From Verrucomicrobiaceae bacterium (GTDB lineage: Bacteria; Verrucomicrobiota; Verrucomicrobiia; Verrucomicrobiales; Verrucomicrobiaceae): DNA of 64,000 nucleotides. The stretch covers positions 1-64,000 of the forward strand of contig JAEUHJ010000204.1 of the NCBI GenBank assembly GCA_016795375.1, given 5' to 3'. The notes below the pieces were generated by a model. The model had not been told where the DNA came from. It did not search any database and saw only the letters and a list, made by a program, of their open reading frames with translations. Shown here one piece after another: positions 61,701 to 64,000 of the stretch. The position numbers and the translations under genes are program-made. Numbering within the stretch: the first letter of the stretch is position 1; every line of letters begins with the position of its first letter.

Positions 61701-64000
61701 GATTCATCATCCAGGCTCCTATCGTCACCGGCGGAGGTGCCATCACAAAGACGGGTAATGGTTCGCTGATATTGAGCGGGGCGAGCACTTTCAACAATGG
61801 ATTCAATCTCAACGAGGGATCCCTCATCGTAGGCACCGGCACCACGGCGACCGCTGCGGGGGGGACCACCATCGCGAACGGCGCGCTTGGCGTCGGTGCC
61901 TTGAACATCGGTCAGGGGACGACCCTGATGGCATCAGGGTACACTGTGATCAGTTCCACCACGACGGGAAGTTCGACGGCGGTGACGATGGCCAGCCCGA
62001 ACGGACGCCTGCTCACCGTCGGCCAGCCCGTCAACGGCACCTTCATTCCGGGCGGGGCCTTCGTCGCCTCCGGCATCACGGACGCGGGCTTCACCCTCCC
62101 GGCGAACGCCAGCGGCACAGGTACCAACAACCTGAACTACACCACCTGGCTGGCAAATAACATCAATGTGAATGGTGATTTCACCTTCGGCGGCACCAAT
62201 TTTTCCCACAGCCTTTTCCTGACCGGCACGGTGAACCTCGGCAGCGGGGCCATGCGCACCATCACGGTGGACAGCCCCTATGTGACCTCCTACCTGCAAG
62301 GTGCCATCAGCGGCAGTGGTGGCGGTTTGGGCAAATCTGGCCTTGGTGTCCTGCAAATCTCCAACACCGGCAACAACTATGCGGGAGCCACCACCATCAA
62401 CAACGGTGTGTTGCGCCTTGGGGCGGCCGGGGTCATTCCCGACGGCTCCGCGCTCACCGTCGCGCAAGGTGGCGTGCTGGATCTCGCAGGACGCAATGAG
62501 ACCGTGGGTTCCCTGGCCGGCGCGGGTCTTGTGACGAATTCCAGCGGCGCCACTTCCACCTTCACAGTCGGCGGGGACAACAGCAGCACCGTCTTTTCCG
62601 GCGTGCTCACCGCTGCCACGGTCTCTCGCCTGAACCTGGTCAAGAACGGCAGCGGCACGCTGACCTTGAGCGGTGTGAGCAACTACACCGGCACCACCAC
62701 CATCAACGGCGGCGTCATCAGCATCAGCTCGCTGGGCAACGGCGGCACTGCAGGGGGCATCGGAGCCGCCTCCAGTTCTGCTGCCAACCTGGTCATCAAT
62801 GGAGGCACGCTGCGCTACACAGGTGTGACTGCCTCGACCAACCGTTCCCTGACGATCGGCAGCAGCGGGGCCACGATCGATTCATCAGGCACCGGCGCGT
62901 TGAGTTTCAGCGCCACCTCCCTCGCTTACTCAGGCACTTCAGCGCGCACGATCACCTTCACCGGCAACTCGGCCCCCGGCTTTGTGAACACCTTCACACC
63001 CGCCATCGCGAACGCCACGGGAGCGACCAGCGTGGTCAAGAGCGGCACCGGCACCTGGGCGCTGGGTGGTGTCAACACCTACACCGGAACCACCAGCGTC
63101 AATGCTGGCACCCTGATGCTCACCGCCGGTTCTCTTGGCAACACCGCCATCAGTGTCGCAACTGGAGCCACCCTCAGTCCTTTGGCGGCCACCTACAATG
63201 CCGGCACCGCCACCGCTGGTTCCGCCGGAGCCACCCTGACCCTGGCTGCAGGATCCACCTTGAACCTGTCCAACAACGCGGTTGGCACCTTCAACCTCCA
63301 GCAACAGACCACGTTTGCCGGGACAGCAATGACCATCGGTGCTGCCAGTGGTGCGGCGGTGAACATGTTCTTCGACATCGGCGGCGCCAACAATTTGGAC
63401 ATCGACCGCATCATCGTCACCAAGCCGGTTGTTCTGAACGCCAGCGGGGTTGAGATCACCGTCAATCCGCTTTCCACGATCACCCGCATCGTCACGGCCG
63501 GGGCTCCAGGGTCTCCGCAGATGTACAATCTGATCGCAGGCTCGACCTTCACAGGCTCGGCGTTCAGCCTCAGCAGCAACGGCCTTCTCGTCGGCTCCCA
63601 GGACCTCACGGGTAACGTCACCAATTTTTCGACGACCATTTCCGGGATTTCCAGCACCGCCGCCCTGAATGTCGGCATGCAGGTTACCGGCGTGGGCATT
63701 CCCGTCGGCGCCACCATCGCCTCCATCGTCGATGCGAACACCGTGACGATCTCGTCAGCCGCCACCAGCACGACTTTCGCCAACGAGTTGAACTTTGCCA
63801 ACGCGTACAAGCTCACGCTCAACACCACGGGCGGCCCCCAGTTCCTGCGCCTGGGTGTGGAGACGGTGTCGTCCAGCACGCGCTACTGGACAGGCGGGTT
63901 GAGCGCAACTTGGGACACGCCCAACAACTGGAACACGCTTGCCACGGGGCTGGGATCGACCGGTGTGCCCGGGGTGGTGGACAGCGTTTTTATGACGGCT
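46793..64000 (+). CDS. Giant autotransporter-associated beta-strand-repeat surface protein (3' end beyond window)
   Basis: One frame runs from the ATG at 46793 to the last base, 5736 codons, with no stop seen in the stretches I translated. It starts with a long signal peptide (about 1-31, ending LRA-A) and a TVLWNP ... GDWDTSTANW segment, the usual N-terminal entry of autotransporter-associated beta-strand proteins. A PA14-like domain is at about 270-363. The rest is a repetitive beta-helix-type sequence rich in Gly, Thr, Asn and Ser, with hallmark phrases such as LSGNNTYTGGT, LNGTNTYTGGT, LNGFNQTLGG and KSGTGVMTLS (PATR, Pfam PF12951). Near the right edge RYWTGG ... ATWDTPNNWN repeats the N-terminal motif. 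Cysteines are essentially absent. A C-terminal beta-barrel or sorting signal must lie outside. Likely a surface adhesin. Confidence 0.88.
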   Translation, partial: MKTLRRYRLLLGWFMTFLVFSLQVATPLRAATVLWNPFGSPVSSGDWDTSTANWGAGGSSLWVNANNDIAKFGDAANGPPSSVFITAPVSAGGLFLEAQSSSAMDFSLIASGVNPADNTLNFAGGTPTVHFKGSSALGSDHRASINAKLTGTQGLIVEFEDTAGTPGSGYGVLKLGQANFNYASTLSGGITVKNKAGLAVAVSPSDLVGGNHPLGTNTITLEGGSKFEISGDKTSNGLSGRVFATNGTGDTSRVDFTGMASSLRTDNLLNNLNINASNTAVQWQGKVEIGTAGAYTFFASSDDGSRIFIDGQLVVNNDGGKGNTDLSSAPIFLSSGLHDIRVDYVQGGGGANINLGYAGPDTDGSNGQVRTVIPFSKLYQADVNGLAGVSTALQLGNGLNVTGNALVDLRNASFSSAQLGRLQMSNDATLTVKSTDLTGNQVVGDGAGFGKTLRFGGTTGDPTIFGTPSSSGTHTVTFASDVNVAFDGVVTDEGRTMTIEKTGAGWLSFNQTGSANTLGSASNILMTGSSTAQTATFGSYDSGFYRSTLTTGSTAGLSVGMTVSGSGIPAGAVIVEIVDGTTFKITGNASALVPSTNLAFSKTPTLVLTGAPGGNNPIGSAGVVLAGGNLVLDSKGATAAGVGPVFNNLITVNQNAVIQSVANASTLTLGGNISIAGNKTLVLDAIAGGRPATDPGANLIVSGGITGDNTTTLVIRSTQKNAGTTINAAAALANGVAQQTGFAAQSGVVTLRGDNSAFSGMLSFETGSNLRVEGVSALSGKTFTMAGGTLQLLDDADGTGGTQNLAFNHSITVTGNAALTVGRTATTQAPYFLQASNKRAQISSLSIGRQTLSVSNNNDYGLQVTGATTLNGTPTFTVGTGTASNVVQGLHLAGQVTGAASILKNGGGTLVLDNAANSFGGAVNFSAFGSTNILTVESVNNLVTGQRLQPSAGISAGTSVTAVNVQNFAGSAASGATVITVAAAGAFAVGMPVSGNGVSAGTTIAAFNDNVTNTTTGDTFFNPNILSNVQGGTSDFRVGMAVSGTGIPAGTVVVEIVDGTTLRLSQNITQDNPTLVRRQVTLSQATTSSDPTLVRSQLTLNQNVASPGTQTVDANSMVNVSGGVLAFTSDGALGAATNEILVNTNSTTTGLRADGTFNIPNTRAIIFNQTNNSLEVTAGNTVTMDGAFTFSSANNNLQKNNRGTLVLTQPQSTWNGNLTIGQGVVRINAAAALGNAGSFNLGTNVATAATLVANVAAALELSGGITLSEALVFTPGNNNTSNGISGGGALRSVSGGNVWNGTIAMSGASGTDNQMRAATIGVDAGSMLTINGAMTARIGTGGSGRGAWWGLVGAGDGIVTSTMTYNGDLSFGAYSLAKAGTGTWALTAANAFNGQNVYVNQGTLALNGTGTLGVPGVNGGTGTVFVTSGGALTLDSTGTNTSNRLSARVLTVYGGLVNILGNASATTSETTGVLTLNSGHSVFTLTPGTGQQANLTTGAVTRNSGSTVLFRGNGLGTANAERANIQATGAGFVFTGQNGAVGAKNKGILPYAIIDSSSSGLGTSFATADSVTGALRALDSTEFETSMTNNLGNAAVPLNVSLSSTQGVANPLTGSTMTVNSLTLGSGGGISITSAESLILDRGGVLAFSGNTGISGGRLSTSSNRQFIFHALGDLTVSSAMHGSSGGLAKSGTGVMTLSSQQFYNGLTSVNQGTLKLAGGTNTLFFNNDFALQGGSLDLNGTIQVLNVLRTDTAVAQNANLVPGVGGSVINSSGAQATLGLVNAGGSFSGTLNGNLALVRSTNAGSFSDWNIYSANAYTGATILNGGRTQLLGNATLGSTSSIEISQATLLISNNNATSFLDQQVDNRVNDTAPILMRGGMLQYRARNGFEATEAFGALTLAEGNSVIDVAEPGSGINSSTATFTALARQAGSHATLRFFNVDGAQGSRARVFTSSLNGVATTNVGDGLVNHIIGGWAVFEREFASYTPGTGVGALNGAGYAGYSPNDINTGTATDNIRLTYPAISSTGTVGTNLLTIADTSALNVGDAVLGSGIPAGAQVASIIDGTQFTLNTPLGGANPTLTLPQRVSLTADRTINSLALVVSGDSTLDLGGHTLNLASGGLIASQGFSTTNAQVTVVNSSTTSNIIELASVPQNFVIGSTVLGRTVTAVNGLMVTLDGNANTTSSTPTGRDYVSALYMPIQIQNGNLTAGGTPNTAADLYLHAIGYVNGNVNVQNRDVLVASNIVNNGTGALTLVINGTEGRGSFAGISDFRTNELVLSGNNTYTGGTFVNAGFVVLNSAVGTALGAGDVTITGGASTNGSTFQERTTTVVFGRSNQIASTATVSMLGGSTLELNGFNQTLGGLVFSNTGGSTPTLMAGTGVLTLNGDITATSSNLGANTASTITTGSVYSRLVTGSNTITLGSTAGLTVGTVVSGSGIAGGTTIAAINNATTVTLSSNATATGNSLLTFGGLGSINLGGSNRTFDVSAVTANGVSLAPLLPSMNITGTMTGAAGVIKTGNGLLQLSGASTFSGGVDLQAGGILVSASSTFNNGTPGVVSAGPLGTGAVTLAAGTRLLSNGNFIIGNNVTAAGNFNFDSTAAAGTNLTLSGTVTLPGSLIIDVNNPGMTAALGTISRAGGPGSINITKTGLGTLALGGMTAGNTVNLTLSGGGLSLLHDGDGTGSRQVVNSGVTLNASGPVNLTVGRLGGTYAPLFTSASNKTVQLAAFTLNGPLTVTNNHGHGLEITGTATLGSGQIINVANASDSNRVAGLTFSGAVAGASGIIKTGPGTLALTGTNSFTGLVDVQGGVIAVNTDAALGNAANQVALNINAATGAGLRATGTFATSRVIQLNRASNAIEVTSGNILTLNSAFILGTVSNALRKNDNGTLVLAAANSTWTGGLTIGAGAVRITHNNALGTTGGSTVVSGTGAALQLGGVTIAEPLTLNGTGINGEGALQAFSGISTVNGTVTLGSAATIGANTGATLNLTGALSSAQALTFVGAGSINKTTTGFGAVSSITKQGGGTFTLDVTSGSFGGSLVVNEGTFTMNSGVTIGGTGTITIQGPSGVLNLLGGLDHMTGARALTLIGGTFTVAGGSGSTETLGALTTARGATNVFNFNPGGTSTLTFDRWNNNGDSSTSFVGTSLGSATSRILFTNAPGAVSTAGMINNVLQRSTITVGGATHFASYNHNGSTANTNGIQAFTNYNVTNNIDTASSTHTLNITSTPVFTGTTNRTLNAIRLDKTGGGINIGNGISQQGATLTLTAGAILNAVGNNSLDSALRIHFSPQAHVAVAAGTILTSNSLLTGTGGFVKDLGGTLVINAPDDRAGIANISGQTLTGNFVINAGTVKLGGGNNTLTPNQFLIIAPGATLDLNGTSQFAFGTRGDGAALQGNAGTITNSNAAAAALILGADNGGFNWGGVIKQESGAGAMSFLKSSPQTYVLLNESTYSGDTIFAGGTNYLADGGRLTNTASIGVHYAVLRLDDNFNFALTNRVNTGADITLRGGSLVYVGRAQTESAQSVGDVILAEGYNMIQSANGGTGINSATLTLSSLSRSPGSAATVRFPDNSLGVVGNVGRILISNLNGVDTTTGVVGAGLTRNLIGPWAVVDREWASYIPDLGVGRLNQTGFAGYSTNTLNGTPLATDNIRATGSVGALSANTTVNTFAMVNPGSAQTTVDLGGFQLTLQGGGLLLAHNGDNRNITITNGTITSGTLNAASDLYVHALPYGGTNRTAVIGAAIENNGSGAVRLVYSGSDGAANVTLNGTNTYTGGTVVNGGVLVIGSTGSIAGGGITISGGAQSGSGILAQQAGGVIASSNVVTINGSGLLVLAGEQTLQGLVFNGNGGGTAAPTASSGEGLLTIGSGGIVSNPFNPAAAPLVVGRIDLGATANTVTVNTYDFNSFTNFAPTTAGLVLGGLLGSSGGFTKNGNGVLQINQSTFTGGLNVAAGGIQSGAINSGSRFSTLTLQSGTRLNLNGQHTNWGALEGAGMVFNSVANTPTLTVGFNNASTTFSGQVNRFNDATPASLHVTKTGDGILTITGVQSATNGTSGILSVAGGGVTYSGGGRALLANHTILDGGTLLLDNTGTATNNRLSSPLTALPGSTLNISGGLLTILPNTSASITETITALTVGAGAGEMLLDADPATGITLTMATLNGIQSGGTLWIRGDFNAAGANSVNGFSRVHVTTTFNTVGSQGGGANGTTTMTIRPDMIGSAVDGSGLAFITRDSVTGLLRPLAANEVSTSLVNNSITNISLGGNSKIAFSQNVNSLILNSGGGISNANVAAYGKFTSSAGILTEYVRTGGVIAFEGNAGLDLPAFNTYSGFFAFHTIGGATTLAINGHVGNANGGGLWKSGAGTLQLNGRAFYTGQTSVNEGTLVLNGGDNTIVVTPTANVGSFQNLLMNGGVLELNGFNQMVGTLFTTNPLAVGGTIINSSATAVTLRANTGSNTFAGVLAGNLSYEQSGGGTLVFSNQSTFTGGTTVRGGSLVLRDNGAFTATSGVSVHYATLDWDNTGLNPLGGDNPVRLAASVPLTLQGGNFVIRGGGSADTAVTLDTVVISRGYSTVNLVPTVNAGSSVQLTIGNLLRGASEHGVLNFIASGGVGMGGTGNNNNARVLLSAVNGSGFSASQLVNGLIGGWAVVHGNSFATYLDGGGVGELGATVGGNAFAGGNVFRPYDGTDISSGSTETSWNISDSSNRTLTLSKAVNSLRLGNVSATQTLTLGSGSTPTTLTLGVGLLTNTGQATIITAANAGSALTASSGELVMFVNQGTTTLNTKITGGISLVKSGGGTLALNPGQNAGVSNDYTGGTFVTAGTLNLSSAANTIAVPGDLVIDNATVAFANANKFNATTSQIAAASNVTLNGGATLSFFSYSGATTTTLGSLTFNNDGGTTQPRVLFNTPGALHTLVLSAANAITVVNNNNGTTPIIAAASTATSSALQFSHAAPVINVSGSSPTGFIIQAPIVTGGGAITKTGNGSLILSGASTFNNGFNLNEGSLIVGTGTTATAAGGTTIANGALGVGALNIGQGTTLMASGYTVISSTTTGSSTAVTMASPNGRLLTVGQPVNGTFIPGGAFVASGITDAGFTLPANASGTGTNNLNYTTWLANNINVNGDFTFGGTNFSHSLFLTGTVNLGSGAMRTITVDSPYVTSYLQGAISGSGGGLGKSGLGVLQISNTGNNYAGATTINNGVLRLGAAGVIPDGSALTVAQGGVLDLAGRNETVGSLAGAGLVTNSSGATSTFTVGGDNSSTVFSGVLTAATVSRLNLVKNGSGTLTLSGVSNYTGTTTINGGVISISSLGNGGTAGGIGAASSSAANLVINGGTLRYTGVTASTNRSLTIGSSGATIDSSGTGALSFSATSLAYSGTSARTITFTGNSAPGFVNTFTPAIANATGATSVVKSGTGTWALGGVNTYTGTTSVNAGTLMLTAGSLGNTAISVATGATLSPLAATYNAGTATAGSAGATLTLAAGSTLNLSNNAVGTFNLQQQTTFAGTAMTIGAASGAAVNMFFDIGGANNLDIDRIIVTKPVVLNASGVEITVNPLSTITRIVTAGAPGSPQMYNLIAGSTFTGSAFSLSSNGLLVGSQDLTGNVTNFSTTISGISSTAALNVGMQVTGVGIPVGATIASIVDANTVTISSAATSTTFANELNFANAYKLTLNTTGGPQFLRLGVETVSSSTRYWTGGLSATWDTPNNWNTLATGLGSTGVPGVVDSVFMTA
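47600..47881 (+). other. PA14-like domain within the giant protein
   Basis: Residues about 270-363 carry a PA14 pattern: VQWQGKVEIGTAGAYTFFASSDDGSRIFIDGQLVVNND, then LSSGLHDIRVDY and GANINLGYAGPD. PA14 domains bind carbohydrates in many adhesins and glycosidases, so this is the likely ligand-binding head near the N-terminus. Confidence 0.8.
48431..48565 (+). repeat. GIPAG-type cassette, copy 1
   Basis: In-frame segment reading LSVGMTVSGSGIPAG, then VEIVDGTTFKITGNAS. It interrupts a beta-strand repeat. Its 20 bases at 48518-48537 are identical to 49955-49974 in copy 3. Confidence 0.65.
49718..49819 (+). repeat. GIPAG-type cassette, copy 2 (partial)
   Basis: Reads ATVITVAAAGAFAVGMPVSGNGVSAGTTIAAF, directly before copy 3, with a more degenerate form just upstream (about 49600-49690, SAGISAGTSVTAV). 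Confidence 0.5.
49886..50005 (+). repeat. GIPAG-type cassette, copy 3
   Basis: Reads RVGMAVSGTGIPAGTVVVEI, then VDGTTLRLSQN. It shares 20 identical bases with copy 1, which argues for recent DNA-level copying rather than only selection on protein. Confidence 0.6.
52421..52853 (+). repeat. Large module, copy 1 (IGGWAV module)
   Basis: About 145 codons: RGGMLQYRA, then AEGNSVIDVAEPGSGINSSTATF, HIIGGWAVFEREFASY, GVGALNGAGYAGYSPN and TDNIRLT. The same order of motifs recurs from 57323 and, more diverged, from 60428. Confidence 0.7.
52868..53047 (+). repeat. GIPAG-type cassette, copy 4
   Basis: Reads LNVGDAVLGSGIPAGAQVAS, then IIDGTQFTLNTPLGG. It sits directly after large-module copy 1, at a place where module copy 2 has no such segment, so it looks inserted there. 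A degenerate relative follows at about 53228-53346. Confidence 0.65.
54041..54193 (+). repeat. GIPAG-type cassette, copy 5
   Basis: Reads LTVGTVVSGSGIAGGTTIAA, then INNATTVTLSSNATATG. It splits a beta-strand repeat whose halves can be read on both sides. Confidence 0.6.
57323..57782 (+). repeat. Large module, copy 2 (IGPWAV module)
   Basis: About 150 codons: RGGSLVYVGRA, AEGYNMIQSANGGTGINSATLTL, LIGPWAVVDREWASY, GVGRLNQTGFAGYSTN, ATDNIRATG. It is clearly homologous to 52421-52853. Confidence 0.7.
60428..60860 (+). repeat. Large module, copy 3 with poly-G tract
   Basis: About 144 codons: QGGNFVIRGGG, SRGYSTVNLV, LIGGWAVVHGNSFATYL, then the G10 tract (60782-60791) coding GGGVGELGATVGGNAFAGG. 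More diverged than copies 1 and 2, but with the same motif order. Confidence 0.65.
61967..62116 (+). repeat. GIPAG-type cassette, copy 6 (divergent)
   Basis: Reads LLTVGQPVNGTFIPGGAFVA, then GFTLPANASG, between two beta-strand repeat units. Confidence 0.5.
63620..63769 (+). repeat. GIPAG-type cassette, copy 7
   Basis: Reads LNVGMQVTGVGIPVGATIAS, then IVDANTVTISSAATS, shortly before the second WDTPNNWN motif at the right edge. Confidence 0.6.

Noticed and set aside
48431-63769. Repeated sequences in the giant gene, considered as a CRISPR array or tandem satellite
   Set aside because: The repeats are degenerate, vary in spacing, stay in frame and code for beta-strand protein motifs; there is no constant repeat-spacer pattern and no cas gene.
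47195-63879. Many long minus-strand frames (up to 433 codons) opposite the giant gene, rich in Val/Pro/Ala or Arg/Gly/His
   Set aside because: They mirror the Gly/Thr/Asn-rich repeats of the sense gene and carry no signal peptide or domain. Stop-poor antisense is expected from its codon use.

Overview
The window looks like a high-GC chromosome segment from the PVC superphylum, most likely a Verrucomicrobiales bacterium related to Prosthecobacter. This is an inference from gene content, not from a marker gene. The pointers are a PVC-type CxxCH heme protein with a soluble-dehydrogenase-like propeller, a Trx/PDZ protein with a CxxCH motif, a secreted sulfatase, a Hanks kinase with leucine-rich repeats, and a giant secreted protein built from autotransporter-associated beta-strand repeats. 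Genes are tightly packed. No gene-free stretch exceeds 300 bases; the longest are 46506-46792 (leader of the giant gene) and 28730-29009 (nothing recognised). I saw no tRNA, rRNA, CRISPR array, IS element or prophage.

Layout. 1-8222: a cut-off Tat-exported oxidoreductase, a type-4-like uracil-DNA glycosylase, a sugar ABC permease with a zinc-ribbon membrane protein, a Trx/PDZ protein and a long PurF. 8304-10117: a secreted sulfatase and a small zincin. 10118-15178 (minus strand): a tightly coupled six-gene run, UPF0175 antitoxin - PIN toxin - ClpX-like ATPase - degenerate cyclase - RecR - GYF/RDD membrane protein. 15303-21331 (plus strand): arginine biosynthesis argC-argJ-argB-[RelB/RelE-type pair]-argD-argF. 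21353-33266: kinase-LRR protein, glutamate racemase, LptF/G permease, M20 peptidase, alpha/beta hydrolase, TraB/GumN lipoprotein, arabinose-5-phosphate isomerase, a membrane-anchored unknown and a ferredoxin. MurI, the LptF/G permease and the isomerase all serve the cell envelope. 33446-40000: a 2184-residue secreted protein of unknown function. 40212-43030: YaeQ, Vsr-like endonuclease, GH25-like lipoprotein and AlkD-like protein. 43107-46505: PVC CxxCH protein. 46793 to the window end: one reading frame of at least 5736 codons without a stop.

The most notable features are the giant surface-protein gene and its internal architecture (a three-copy large module, a scattered GIPAG-type cassette, a G10 tract and a leader with overlapping hairpins), REP-like inverted repeats lying in frame inside two genes (the 2184-residue protein and Vsr), and two toxin-antitoxin pairs built into housekeeping operons. 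One of these pairs is translationally coupled to a ClpX-like unfoldase.
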